In this document: in pieces, positions 15,992 to 24,137 of the stretch
Layout: each line of letters opens with the position of its first letter
Numbering within the stretch: the first letter of the stretch is position 1
Source of the DNA: an uncultured Sphingorhabdus sp.
GTDB lineage: Bacteria > Pseudomonadota > Alphaproteobacteria > Sphingomonadales > Sphingomonadaceae
Direction of reading: 5' to 3'
Assembly: GCA_937873665.1 (NCBI GenBank)
Contig: CALMYW010000232.1
Location: forward strand, 1 to 29,986
DNA: 29,986 nt
Made by a program: the position numbers and the translations under genes
Notes under the pieces: model-generated
Database searches by the model: none
What the model saw: only the letters and a program-made list of their open reading frames with translations
Told to the model about the DNA's origin: nothing

Positions 15992-17754
15992 CACCAATTG
16001 TCCCACGAGGTGTTGTTGGATTGTGGCACCTTTGCCGCTTCGACCTTCCTCGCCGCGCCGCCGCCGCCAGACATGAAGGTGCCGATCACATTGCCCGAAG
16101 TAACCGGTACATGAAGCACCGAGGGGTGATCGGCATCATGGAAAACGGTGACCCACGAAGCTCGCTGCTGCAGCAGATGCCCCTGCCCCAGCATGTCGAA
16201 CAGACTATCGACCGGATCCTGATCCGATGAGCTAATGCGCAGGCCAATCCGGTGGCCCTTCTGGAAGATGTTGGCAGTTGGAACCAGATTGATATCGAAG
16301 CGGTGCGGACCATCCGTGGCAACGGGCTCTGGTTCAGTGAAGTCATACTGCCACAGCCAGGGCCGCGATTTTTCCGCGTTCACTTTGCGCATCGAACCCT
16401 TGAGCCATCCGCGCGTCAACAGCCGTTGATTGCCATCTGGATCGATGTCCCAGAGCGACGCGAACAGGAGCAATTCCGGCTGGGTTGTCGCGGCATAGAT
16501 CGTGGCGGTCAGGGGCCCGATTACCTCTGTTCGCTCGACCATCGGCGGCGAAGCGAAACCGACCCCTCCCCGCGCATTGTAACAGTTGTCTTCGTAACTG
16601 GTGCCCCCCTCATGGGGCCAATGCTCGTGCTCGCTGAGCAAGCCCTGGCCGTGCAGGTAGAAGGGGTGCCACACGGTTTCCGGCAATGGCCAGCTTGGGC
16701 TCGATTTCCAGGACCCGTCACCGCCAGTGACAAACAGACGCACATCGGGCTCGGCCATCAGCCCGGTATCGTTGCCCTTGAGCCAGTGATCGAACCAGCG
16801 CAGGGATTCGAACGCGTACTGATAGACCGGTCGATCAAGATAGACCGGTGGACCGACAATCATTTTCTTTGGCGCAGAGATGCGTTCCCAGGCGCGAAAC
16901 TCGCCAGGAAGGTGCAGAAAATACATATCCCAAGACGATCCGATCAGGATCGGGACCTTGATATCTTCCAGGACCGGATTGCGTTGCTGCCAATAGGGTC
17001 CGTCCTCAGAGTTCATCAGCACATCGACGATGAGGGGATTGGCGCCCTTGTCGGGAGCAGCAACCGCTGCAGCCAGTTCGGGCACAGCCATTATGTCGCG
17101 GTCCGTTCGTAGCAGGGCTAGGCGTCGTTCATACTCAGCCTTCCCCAGCGCCTCGAACGACCAGCCCTTCACTTTTGCCCCGGCCAGGTGCCTCGACCAA
17201 TTGGTCAGAAAGCTATGAGACAGGATGCCCCCGTGATAGAATTTGTCACGGTAGAAGTCGGTATATCCATAAGGCGCAAAAACCGCCTTCAGCGCAGGTG
17301 GGTTTTGAGCGGCGACCTGCTTGGCGCAGACCGCAAAATACGAAACGCCGAACATGCCAACCTTGCCATCGCACCAGTCCTGCTCGGCGATCCAGGCGAT
17401 GACCTCAACCACGTCCTGGACTTCGCGAGGACTGTAATGGCCGTATTCCCCTTCCGAACGACCCGTACCGCGCGCGTTGACGATGATGTGAGCATAGCCG
17501 CGCCGAACAAAGAACTGAGGGTCACCTGCTTCAGCCTGGGCATTCTTGCCCTGAACAGCCTGCGGCCGCGACGGCGCATACTGCATTTCGGCGTCATAAG
17601 CGTGCACACCCAGAATTGCCGGGAACTTTCCCGGAGTTGTCGGCCTGAAAATCTGGGCCGCCACGCGGATCCCGTCCGACATGGTGATCAGGACATCGTG
17701 CTGCGCGATTACCCCGTGCTCACGCTGGGAAACCTGCCAGTTCTGGGCGAACAC
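15991..17754 (-). CDS. CocE/NonD family hydrolase (X-Pro dipeptidyl-peptidase-like esterase)
   Basis: A 587-residue serine hydrolase. The alpha/beta-hydrolase part contains RGTGRSEGEY (about residues 95-104) and the nucleophile motif G-V-S138-Y, as in cocaine esterase and glutaryl-acylase relatives. The C-terminal third (PLTATIYAATTQPELLLFASLWDIDPDG) is the jelly-roll X-Pro DAP C-domain. There is no signal peptide, so it is probably cytoplasmic. The likely reaction is hydrolysis of a bulky ester or amide. The start is GTG at 17754, five bases after the GlcG-like stop, with a weak GGCGG site. Its stop overlaps the next start. Together with the Baeyer-Villiger monooxygenase it could cleave the resulting ester (inference). 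Confidence 0.9.
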   Translation of the reverse strand: MFAQNWQVSQREHGVIAQHDVLITMSDGIRVAAQIFRPTTPGKFPAILGVHAYDAEMQYAPSRPQAVQGKNAQAEAGDPQFFVRRGYAHIIVNARGTGRSEGEYGHYSPREVQDVVEVIAWIAEQDWCDGKVGMFGVSYFAVCAKQVAAQNPPALKAVFAPYGYTDFYRDKFYHGGILSHSFLTNWSRHLAGAKVKGWSFEALGKAEYERRLALLRTDRDIMAVPELAAAVAAPDKGANPLIVDVLMNSEDGPYWQQRNPVLEDIKVPILIGSSWDMYFLHLPGEFRAWERISAPKKMIVGPPVYLDRPVYQYAFESLRWFDHWLKGNDTGLMAEPDVRLFVTGGDGSWKSSPSWPLPETVWHPFYLHGQGLLSEHEHWPHEGGTSYEDNCYNARGGVGFASPPMVERTEVIGPLTATIYAATTQPELLLFASLWDIDPDGNQRLLTRGWLKGSMRKVNAEKSRPWLWQYDFTEPEPVATDGPHRFDINLVPTANIFQKGHRIGLRISSSDQDPVDSLFDMLGQGHLLQQRASWVTVFHDADHPSVLHVPVTSGNVIGTFMSGGGGAARKVEAAKVPQSNNTSWDNW

Positions 17755-17759
17755 GTTGA

Positions 17760-18185
17760 TCAGTCCGCCAGGCTGGCGAGCGCAGCTTCCGCGACCTTGA
17801 GGTCAATATCGGCGCTCGCCCCACTAACCCCGATCCCCCCGACGCAAGCGCCATCGACCGAAACCGGAAGCCCGCCCGCAATTACCGTGAAGTTGTTCAC
17901 CTGCGGCATCGACATGGTCGACCCCTGATCGCTGGTGACGAAATTTATCACATAGGCGGTCGGCGCACCAGCCATAGCCGCAGTCCAAGCTTTCTTGAAC
18001 GCAATGTCAGACGTCATGGCACTGGCACCGTCCATCCGGGCCGAAGCGACGATCTGGCCTGCCCGGTCAACTGCGATCAGTGACATCGGGATACCCATCC
18101 CAGCAGCAGCCTCGACCCCGGCAGCAATCGCCTTCTGTGCCGCTGCGAGCGAGAGGTTCGCGGATGAAAAAGATATGGAGATCAT
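17760..18185 (-). CDS. GlcG/HbpS-like (DUF336) heme-binding family protein
   Basis: A 141-residue protein of the GlcG/HbpS/PduO-C fold: LSLAAAQKAIAAGVEAAAGMGIPMSLIAVDRAGQIVASARMDGA, then AFKKAWTAA, and ending in GGLPVSVDGACVGGIGVSGASADID, all diagnostic. Some members bind heme or corrinoids, and many sit in aromatic catabolic clusters with no settled role. GAGGAC is seven bases before the ATG. It is the first gene of the minus-strand catabolic block, directly behind the 213-bp gap that probably holds the main promoter, and is followed after five bases by the CocE gene. Confidence 0.88.
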   Translation of the reverse strand: MISISFSSANLSLAAAQKAIAAGVEAAAGMGIPMSLIAVDRAGQIVASARMDGASAMTSDIAFKKAWTAAMAGAPTAYVINFVTSDQGSTMSMPQVNNFTVIAGGLPVSVDGACVGGIGVSGASADIDLKVAEAALASLAD

Positions 18186-18398
18186 TGTGGTGTCCTCGAT
18201 CCCTGTGCACGGATGGATTAACCGCCGCGCCGTCTGATGGTTTGCCAGATGATGCGGGTGCCCGAGCTACGATCCGATGCACCAGCCTATCGGTCTTCGG
18301 ACGCTAGGCAGGGCGTGTCAGGCTGAGAAATGGTTTGTTTTTATGCGTGGTATTGTTGAAGCTTATCGCGCTGCGCAGCGCTTGAGGTCTCTGCCCCA
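18186..18398 (-). promoter_or_regulatory. Probable promoter region of the catabolic block
   Basis: A 213-bp gap between the LysR gene and the first gene of the long minus-strand block. The stretch around 18330-18365 is AT-rich compared with its surroundings and includes a run of five T on the plus strand (18337-18341), as expected for promoter DNA read leftwards. A LysR-type box was not clear enough to place. Since the LysR gene is next to this gap, it is the natural candidate regulator. This is inferred from position and base composition only. Confidence 0.4.
18368..18381 (-). terminator. Possible hairpin after the LysR gene
   Basis: GCGCTGCGCAGCGC is a perfect 14-bp palindrome 17 bases behind the LysR stop codon. 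It could form a terminator-like stem for the leftward LysR transcript or could be a protein binding site. No U-tract follows on the minus strand, so a classical intrinsic terminator is doubtful. Confidence 0.25.
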
Positions 18399-19340
18399 TC
18401 AGATGACCGGCGACATATTTATGGCCGCATAGTTCTTGAGAAAGCCGCGGAACCAGGTGTGCCCTGGATCATTGTCGTTGCGCTTGTGCCAGATCATGTG
18501 CTGCTCAAGCGGGCCAATTTCGAAGGGCGGCTTCACAACGATGAGCTTGTCCTTCAACCTGGAAGCCTCGGCAACGCGATTTGGGACAATCGCAGTCATT
18601 GCGCTGCCCAGCACAGCCGCGATGGCAAGGTTGTATGTTGGCACAATCAAGGGTGTTTTCGGCCGCTTTGCGAGGCCTGCCAGGCTCCGCTCGGGCATGC
18701 TTGTCAAGTTGCCGCCGAACCGGGTCTCGATGTGATCAATCCCGCAAAAGGCATCGTAATCCATCCCTTCGCCAAGCAGGCGGTTCGACGCATCTCCCAC
18801 AAGAACATAATGATCCGAAAACAGCGATTGGTGGGAGATGGCGTCAATGTCAGAGACCTGCTCCCAAACTCCCGGTTGGAAAACCTGAATGCAAAGGTCG
18901 ATCTCGCCGTCCTGCAGCCGGCGTAGCAAGTCAGGTGCCACAAACACATCGACCTGACAGTGAACATTTGGGGCTGCATCGCGCAATTGCCGCAGCGCCG
19001 GGACGCCGAAAATCTCGGCAATAGAGCTTGACATCAAGAGCCGAAAACTGCGGCTGTCGCAACGCGGATCAAAGCCGGACCTGCTTTCAACGACTGTCCG
19101 GATTTGATGCAGCAGTTCCTTGACCGGAAGCGCCAATTCCTGCGCGAACGGCGTCAGCTCCATCCGCCTGCCAACGCGTTCCAAGAGCGGATCGGAGAAC
19201 TGAACTCGCAGCTTTTGCAGTGCGACGCTGACGGCAGGTTGGGTGACGCACAGGCGTGAAGCTGCCCGTGTCACGCTCTGCTCACTCAGCAGTGCATCCA
19301 GCGCCACCAGGAGGTTGAGGTCGAGTCCTTCGAAATGCAT
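18399..19340 (-). CDS. LysR-type transcriptional regulator (NodD/LinR-like)
   Basis: A 313-residue LysR regulator. The start MHFEGLDLNLLVALDALL is the NodD/LinR/PnpR-type opening, and the winged helix-turn-helix covers about residues 20-45 (SVTRAASRLCVTQPAVSVAL). The rest is a periplasmic-binding-like effector domain. AGGA-type ribosome signals stand directly before the ATG. It lies upstream of and on the same strand as the catabolic block, so it is a likely activator responding to the substrate or an intermediate. Relatives in this group respond to aromatic compounds (flavonoids for NodD). It is followed by the 213-bp promoter gap and preceded by a 167-bp gap. Confidence 0.9.
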   Translation of the reverse strand: MHFEGLDLNLLVALDALLSEQSVTRAASRLCVTQPAVSVALQKLRVQFSDPLLERVGRRMELTPFAQELALPVKELLHQIRTVVESRSGFDPRCDSRSFRLLMSSSIAEIFGVPALRQLRDAAPNVHCQVDVFVAPDLLRRLQDGEIDLCIQVFQPGVWEQVSDIDAISHQSLFSDHYVLVGDASNRLLGEGMDYDAFCGIDHIETRFGGNLTSMPERSLAGLAKRPKTPLIVPTYNLAIAAVLGSAMTAIVPNRVAEASRLKDKLIVVKPPFEIGPLEQHMIWHKRNDNDPGHTWFRGFLKNYAAINMSPVI

Positions 19341-19361
19341 TCCTGTCCTAATCGTAGGCCG

Positions 19362-19380
19362 GCTTCCAGGATCAGGAAGC
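19362..19380. promoter_or_regulatory. Inverted repeat upstream of LysR
   Basis: GCTTCC (19362-19367) and GGAAGC (19375-19380) are perfectly complementary around a 7-base spacer, 22 bp before the LysR ATG. This position suits an autoregulatory operator; it could also be the tail of the SnoaL-like gene's transcript. No motif match is known to me. Confidence 0.3.
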
Positions 19381-19507
19381 GGGCGGAATACGTACTTTTC
19401 ACCCCCGTGCTGGCTATCCCGGCAAGCTCGGCGAGTCGAGACTTGGGGTACGCCTGGGATTCACTGCGGAAATCAATCTACTCGCCCCTCCAGTTGCCGC
19501 TTGCCCA

Positions 19508-19855
19508 TTAGTAAAGAGCCGAAAAATCAGCGTAGATCGCCATGCGGCTGAACAGTCCATTCTTGCGCGTCACCATGGTCACGCCGCGCACCTCAAATTC
19601 CTGATCATCCAGACGCGTGAATGTGATTGTCGCTTCACCGGCAGCGCGATCCTCGTCGCCCACCAGCTCACCGTGCCGGTGGTGGAGCTTCTTGAAGTTC
19701 GCTGTGAAGGACTGGAGGAAACCAAGCACGGCCTCCCGGCCAGAAACCGGCGGCAGGTTATTGAACTGCAGAACCATGTCGTCGGCGAACCAGGTGCCAA
19801 ACTTTTCCGCGTCCATTGTATCGACGTCATCAAAGTATTCAGACCACCACTGCAT
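19508..19855 (-). CDS. NTF2/SnoaL-like small protein 2
   Basis: A 115-residue NTF2-fold protein and a paralogue of the one at 5415-5837: WSEYFDDVDTM, WFADDMVLQF, LHHRHGELVG and a closing YADFSALY align with YYDYFNDVDTM, WLDDDVIVRF, LHHAHGQVMS and YLDFAPLY. It lacks the first seven residues and the C-terminal tail of that copy. GAGGA lies nine bases upstream of the ATG. It follows an SDR gene by 48 bp, so the two are probably co-transcribed. Such proteins may be isomerases or dehydratases acting on small organic intermediates. Having two copies in one cluster suggests two related steps or two related intermediates, which is inferred. Confidence 0.75.
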   Translation of the reverse strand: MQWWSEYFDDVDTMDAEKFGTWFADDMVLQFNNLPPVSGREAVLGFLQSFTANFKKLHHRHGELVGDEDRAAGEATITFTRLDDQEFEVRGVTMVTRKNGLFSRMAIYADFSALY

Positions 19856-19903
19856 CTCTTGGGTTCCTCGGATAGGTTAGTTTGCTTCGGTTTGGCGTCG
19901 GCT

Positions 19904-20668
19904 TCAGTTGGCCAGAGCGCCGCCATCCACCGCAAGGGCAATTCCATTCACGAACGATGCCCGGTCTGAGAGCAACCATCTGGCCGCCTCACCGATCTCG
20001 GCAGGTTCGGCAAACCGCTGCATGAGGTGCCTGAGCCGCAACTTTTCGATATGCCCGCTAAAGTCCGGGTCCTGACTCAACCGATCCATCATCGGCGTGC
20101 GGACAATTCCGGGCAAAATCGCATTCACCCGAATGCCTTTCGCCCCGAAATCCGCAGCCGCCGCGCGGGTGATCCCGATCACGCCGTGTTTTGCTGCCAC
20201 GTATTCACCGGCATTGGGGATCGCGATCTGCCCCAGCCCAGACGCTGTGTTGACAATCGAACCGCCCCCGTTGGCCAGCATGGCTCGCGACTGGTGCTTT
20301 ATGCACAAGAACACAGCAGTCAGATCGATCTGGATGACCGAGTTCCATTGCGAGAGCGAAAGCTGGTCCAACGGCGTGTTGTGCTGTTCAAGGCCGGCGT
20401 TATTGAAAGCGCCGTCGAGCCGCCCAAAGTGGCTGACTGCCTGCCCCACCAACCCCTCTATCGCTTGTTCTGACGACAAGTCGGCCTGCACGAATATCGC
20501 TTCGCCGCCTTGCGCGCAGATTGCATCGGCGATCGCCTGCCCGGCGTCCTTGGCAATATCGCTGATGACCAGTCTCGCACCGGCGCCGGCAAGCACTTCG
20601 CAAGATGCCGCACCAATCCCGCCCGCACCTCCAGTGACCAGGATCACCTTTCCATCCAGATCCGACAT
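19904..20668 (-). CDS. Classical short-chain dehydrogenase/reductase
   Basis: A 254-residue classical SDR with a full set of motifs: TGGAGGIG (residues 12-19), NNAG at 89-92, Ser143, Tyr156-VAA-Lys160, and a C-terminal VDGGALAN. It should oxidise an alcohol or reduce a ketone with NAD(P). The frame is open for seven more codons, but the ATG at 20668 with GGAG seven bases before it puts the nucleotide fold at the normal distance. Unlike the SDR at 12553-13314 it keeps the catalytic Tyr. It lies 48 bp upstream of the SnoaL-like gene, and a palindromic site lies about 55 bp upstream of its start. Confidence 0.9.
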   Translation of the reverse strand: MSDLDGKVILVTGGAGGIGAASCEVLAGAGARLVISDIAKDAGQAIADAICAQGGEAIFVQADLSSEQAIEGLVGQAVSHFGRLDGAFNNAGLEQHNTPLDQLSLSQWNSVIQIDLTAVFLCIKHQSRAMLANGGGSIVNTASGLGQIAIPNAGEYVAAKHGVIGITRAAAADFGAKGIRVNAILPGIVRTPMMDRLSQDPDFSGHIEKLRLRHLMQRFAEPAEIGEAARWLLSDRASFVNGIALAVDGGALAN

Positions 20669-20722
20669 GACAGGCTCCTCTCCAGGCAATCGAAAATGCG
20701 GCCTAGCTTAGCCACCGGCACG

Positions 20723-20739
20723 CCGGAAAATTGTTCCGG
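20723..20739. promoter_or_regulatory. 17-bp palindromic operator candidate upstream of the classical SDR
   Basis: CCGGAA (20723-20728) and TTCCGG (20734-20739) form a perfect inverted repeat around AATTG. The site starts 55 bp upstream of the SDR ATG. Its core GAAAATTGTT (20726-20735) is identical to 5274-5283 upstream of TonB receptor 1, at a similar distance (69 bp) from that gene's start. A regulator shared by both units is a reasonable guess. Confidence 0.4.
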
Positions 20740-20777
20740 TTTATGGCTGGTATGCAGAATGAATATCGGCGCTGAAA

Positions 20778-21629
20778 TCACGTTTCTGCGTCTAATCTTC
20801 TAAGCCTGCCCAGGACCAACTCCGCCAGCCTTTCTGGCTGTTCGGGCAGCATCGCATGACCTGCATTGTTCAGTATCACGACCTCAACCCGCCCGGGGTG
20901 CGCCTTGCGCAGGGCTTCGGCATTGGCGGGCGATGCCACCACATCATCGGCTGCCTGGATTATGTAGATTGGCGCTTGCCCGCCATCGCTCCACGATTCC
21001 GATGGTGAGTTTTTGACTGCAGTTTGCTGCTGCATAGCGACCGCGCCATACCAACCTTCGCGCCAGACTTCAGGATCGTTGCCAGGAGCGAAGAAAGCCG
21101 TAAGGACGGCGTCGATATGCGCCTGGGGCGAAAGCGCCGGATCGAACACGCCGTAGAGCGCCTTCGCGACAGCAGGCGGCATTGCGACCTGTCCGCCTGA
21201 GGCAAGCAATATCAGGCTCGAAACGGCATCGGGATATTGCGCCGCAACCGCGCGGGCCAGCCGATTGCCATAGGCATGACCAATCAGGACCACGGGCTTG
21301 AAAGCGGCTCGCCCGGCCCTGGATTGCAGCGCATTGATCGCTTCGAATACGTCGCGGGCATAGTCCGCCAGCAAACTGGCAGCGGGTCCGTCACTTCTGC
21401 CAATGCCGCGCGGGTTGACCGCTGCCGTCCGGTATCCCGCGGCGGCAAGTCGCGCAGCCAAGTCGTCGAAATCGCTTGCCCCGCGGCCAAGAGACGGCAG
21501 GAGGACAACTAGCTGGCCCTTGCCGCGCAACAAGACCTCAACTGTTACCCTGCCTTTCGATGCGCCTAGGGCATAGCGGATCAACCTGCGGCTGGCCGCG
21601 CCGCCGTAATTATTGGCCGGCGCCGACAC
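20778..21629 (-). CDS. Alpha/beta hydrolase with Ala replacing the nucleophile Ser
   Basis: A 283-residue alpha/beta-hydrolase-fold protein. LLPSLGRGASDFD near the oxyanion loop, NPRGIGRSDGP, and at the nucleophile elbow G117-H-A119-Y-G121, where catalytic members have G-x-S-x-G. The codon is GCC, so this is a true Ala. A conserved Asp (ADDVVASP) and His (NNAGHAMLPEQPE) remain in the right places. It may be non-hydrolytic (a lyase-like, isomerase or binding role) or may use water differently. The start is GTG at 21629 with a weak ribosome site, so the exact start is uncertain. It is separated from both neighbours by about 100 bp and may be transcribed on its own. Confidence 0.8.
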   Translation of the reverse strand: MSAPANNYGGAASRRLIRYALGASKGRVTVEVLLRGKGQLVVLLPSLGRGASDFDDLAARLAAAGYRTAAVNPRGIGRSDGPAASLLADYARDVFEAINALQSRAGRAAFKPVVLIGHAYGNRLARAVAAQYPDAVSSLILLASGGQVAMPPAVAKALYGVFDPALSPQAHIDAVLTAFFAPGNDPEVWREGWYGAVAMQQQTAVKNSPSESWSDGGQAPIYIIQAADDVVASPANAEALRKAHPGRVEVVILNNAGHAMLPEQPERLAELVLGRLRRLDAET

Positions 21630-21663
21630 ACTGGCGGGCCGGGCCAGAGCCCTTTCCCTTGCT

Positions 21664-21721
21664 CCCCGAAGGGGTCCGCGAGAGAGGAGGCCTGTTTGGG
21701 GCCATTCGGATCGATCCTCTC
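21664..21721 (-). terminator. Hairpin region after the HSL-type esterase gene
   Basis: Just behind the esterase stop the leftward transcript can form a 7-bp stem (21715-21721 with 21682-21688, GAGAGGA / TCCTCTC) followed by a CCCC-TTC-GGGG stem (21664-21674). There is no U-tract. This may end or weaken transcription of the TonB receptor 2 operon before the next gene. Confidence 0.3.
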
Positions 21722-21731
21722 AAACTTGACG

Positions 21732-22793
21732 TCACGCAACACCCAGTCCGCGCTTCAGCGCGGCAACACTCGCAGCCCGGAACTGCTTCGCCACACGCGC
21801 AATCGGAGCCAGCGCATCGAATGCGTGAAAGGCACCAGGCACCACCAGCAGCTCGGTCGGCACGCCTGCTGCATTGAGACTTGATGCGTAGGCAATGTCC
21901 TCGGCCACGAACAGGTCCAGCCCGCCGACTGCGATGAAGGCGGGAGGAAGCCCGGCGAGATTGGCCACCCGTGCCGGGACAGAGCCGTATGGCACCTTTC
22001 TCGATCCTGGCGCCTGCCCCAGAAGCGCCCCCCAGCCGAAGCGGTTGGATGCGGCATTCCAGAGGATGCGCCCGACATGGGGCGGATCGTCGATTGTTGA
22101 GCCCGTGCGGTCATCCAGCATCGGATAGGTCAAGTGCTGAAAGGCGATCGGGAACTCTCCGCGATCGCGTGCGGCGATTGCCAGCATGGCCGCATGACCG
22201 CCGCCGGCGCTTTCTCCGCCAATGGCAATCCGCATGGGGTCAATGCCAAGTTTCGCGGCATTGCCGTGCAGCCAGCGCAGCGCGGCATAGTTGTCCTCCA
22301 GCGCGCCGGGAAACCGTGTTTCTGGTGCGAGGCGGTAGTCGACCGATACGATCAGGCAGCCGCAAGCCACTGCCAGTGCCTGATAGGCTGCCGCGAACTG
22401 ATCGACCTTGCCGCCGACGAAGCCGCCGCCATGCATGTGCAGGTAGGCCGGGCTGCCTGGTTTGCCTGCGGTTCCGTCAATCAGCATGATCCTGACGTCC
22501 GGCGCGCCTCGGGGGCCAGGGATTATCTGGAATTGCGGTTGCGGAGCGGGGGCAGGAGCCGCCGGATAAGACGGGCTCGCGCGCATGATCGGCAGGGTCT
22601 GCGCGGTGACGGTGAAATCAGGCACGGCACGTGCTGCCTTGATCAGCTCGGGATCGACCAGGGCAAAGCGGTCCGGTTTCTGTGTGCCGGTTGCTGCAGC
22701 AGCCGAACCGGGCGAACCTGCCAGTGCCAGTGATGCGCCCGCCGCAGACAGGCCCAGCCCGAATTCACGGCGATCAATCTTGATGCCTGACAT
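21732..22793 (-). CDS. HSL-type (family IV) esterase with Tat signal
   Basis: A 353-residue alpha/beta hydrolase of the hormone-sensitive-lipase family. A twin-arginine signal is seen at the start (DRREFGLGLSAAGASLALAG, Arg8-Arg9), so it is probably exported. HMHGGGFVGG (about residues 119-128) forms the oxyanion hole, and S195 lies in GESAGG. A C-terminal Asp (GGLDLF) and His (GAFHAFD) complete the triad. It hydrolyses carboxylic esters, usually of short to medium chain. GGAGG lies six bases before the ATG. It follows the DUF1254 gene by 12 bp and is the last gene of the TonB receptor 2 unit, so it may act on an imported ester in the periplasm. Confidence 0.9.
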   Translation of the reverse strand: MSGIKIDRREFGLGLSAAGASLALAGSPGSAAAATGTQKPDRFALVDPELIKAARAVPDFTVTAQTLPIMRASPSYPAAPAPAPQPQFQIIPGPRGAPDVRIMLIDGTAGKPGSPAYLHMHGGGFVGGKVDQFAAAYQALAVACGCLIVSVDYRLAPETRFPGALEDNYAALRWLHGNAAKLGIDPMRIAIGGESAGGGHAAMLAIAARDRGEFPIAFQHLTYPMLDDRTGSTIDDPPHVGRILWNAASNRFGWGALLGQAPGSRKVPYGSVPARVANLAGLPPAFIAVGGLDLFVAEDIAYASSLNAAGVPTELLVVPGAFHAFDALAPIARVAKQFRAASVAALKRGLGVA

Positions 22794-22805
22794 GTCCGGC
22801 CTCCG

Positions 22806-24128
22806 TTATTGTGCAATCCGCTCGACCGGCGGCAAGCGATAGCGACCGTCGCGGAATTCTGCCCTTGGCCAGTAGGCCCTGAAGCTCAAGCTGAACGGCC
22901 CACTGGCAGGAGCCGGGAGCCAGTTGGCACGGCGATCACTCCCGGGGTCGGTGCGCGAGATCCAGATGTCGAGACTGCCATCGGCACCGCGCACCAGACC
23001 GGAGGTTCGGTCGCCGATCGAATAGCGGTTCAATGGATTGGCGGTGAGGAACAGCTGCCCTTCGCTGGTCGCCTCATACATGGTCAGTGACCAGAAGGCC
23101 TTAACCGGCGGCGGTGCGGGCAGGTGCAAGCGGTAAAGGCCATCGCCTGTGAACATGCGCCCGCTGTCGCCCTGCGGCGCCATGTACATCGCCTCATCCG
23201 GAGTGTTCGCGGCAAGACCGACAAGGGCGACTACTGCCCGATAGAAGTAGTCCTGGCCAAAGTTGCCGAGATTGGGCTGCGGATAGTTCCAGCCTTGGGT
23301 GAACACGCTGCGCGTGGCTCCCTGCGCCAGAAGGCCTCGCGCTTCGTCAATCCCCGCTTCGATCTGAATCAAGTCCGAATGGGAAAGCCTGCGGTCATCG
23401 AACGGTCTGCCGGGCTTCAGACCCAGCAAGGCATAGCGTGCCAGTTCTGCGCGATCACGTCTGGGCGGAGGATCGCTTTGCAGAAGCCGGGCCGCACTGG
23501 CGAAGTAGTCAGCAGCTGAAGCACTGCGCCGGGCAAAGCCAGTCTCGACCGGAATGGCGGGCCCGGTCAGCGTGAGTTGGTCCTGTATTGCGTGGGTCGC
23601 AGGCAGGTCAGCCCCGCCATCGGTAAGGATCCGTGCGAGCAGCCAGCCGTGCGGGGTGGGCATGTGGACTGAATTGGGCCCGATGCTTCGCTGTCCCGGA
23701 CCGATCAGCGTGAACGTGCCACCCTTTGCCCCAATCTGCCCCCTCATGGTTCGCTTGGAAATGCACGTGTGGGTATTGGTGTACATGTCCATCAGTTGCA
23801 CCGCGAGATAACGGCTGCCAGCATCAGGCACGGTCAGCGTCACCGGGCCCTGGGTCAGATCAAACCAGGCGCTTGAATAGAGTGTATCATTGTTGGGGGC
23901 GGTGACCTGGCGCCGCGGTGGATCAGCCAAAGTGCGCACGTGGCGAAGCTGGTTAGCGGCCAGTCCCGACAATTGCGCCTGACGGGTATTGGCCATCTCG
24001 ATGAGCGGCAAGACATAGAGCCAGGCATCGCGCGCTGCACTCTTCAGGTCGCCCTTGGCGGCCATCGCTCGGGTGGCAGGGAGCATCCCGATTGCAGCAG
24101 TCGCGGCAAGAAAGTCGCGCCGGTTCAT
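22806..24128 (-). CDS. Tat-exported DUF1254/DUF1214 protein
   Basis: A 440-residue protein with a twin-arginine signal (MNRRDFLAATAAIGMLPATRAMAA) followed by the DUF1254 domain (YVLPLIEMANTRQ, then APNNDTLYSSAWFDL) and a DUF1214 domain in the C-terminal part (FWSLTMYEATSEGQLF, then NRYSIGDRT). The family is common in environmental bacteria and its function is not settled. It starts nine bases after the serine hydrolase stop and ends 12 bases before the HSL esterase start, so it is firmly part of that operon. A periplasmic role in handling a hydrophobic substrate would fit the context, but this is inference. Confidence 0.88.
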   Translation of the reverse strand: MNRRDFLAATAAIGMLPATRAMAAKGDLKSAARDAWLYVLPLIEMANTRQAQLSGLAANQLRHVRTLADPPRRQVTAPNNDTLYSSAWFDLTQGPVTLTVPDAGSRYLAVQLMDMYTNTHTCISKRTMRGQIGAKGGTFTLIGPGQRSIGPNSVHMPTPHGWLLARILTDGGADLPATHAIQDQLTLTGPAIPVETGFARRSASAADYFASAARLLQSDPPPRRDRAELARYALLGLKPGRPFDDRRLSHSDLIQIEAGIDEARGLLAQGATRSVFTQGWNYPQPNLGNFGQDYFYRAVVALVGLAANTPDEAMYMAPQGDSGRMFTGDGLYRLHLPAPPPVKAFWSLTMYEATSEGQLFLTANPLNRYSIGDRTSGLVRGADGSLDIWISRTDPGSDRRANWLPAPASGPFSLSFRAYWPRAEFRDGRYRLPPVERIAQ

Positions 24129-24137
24129 CCGTTGCTC

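Noticed and set aside
16252..17112. A 286-codon plus-strand open frame opposite the CocE gene
   Set aside because: Antisense to a gene with clear motifs; no family resemblance.
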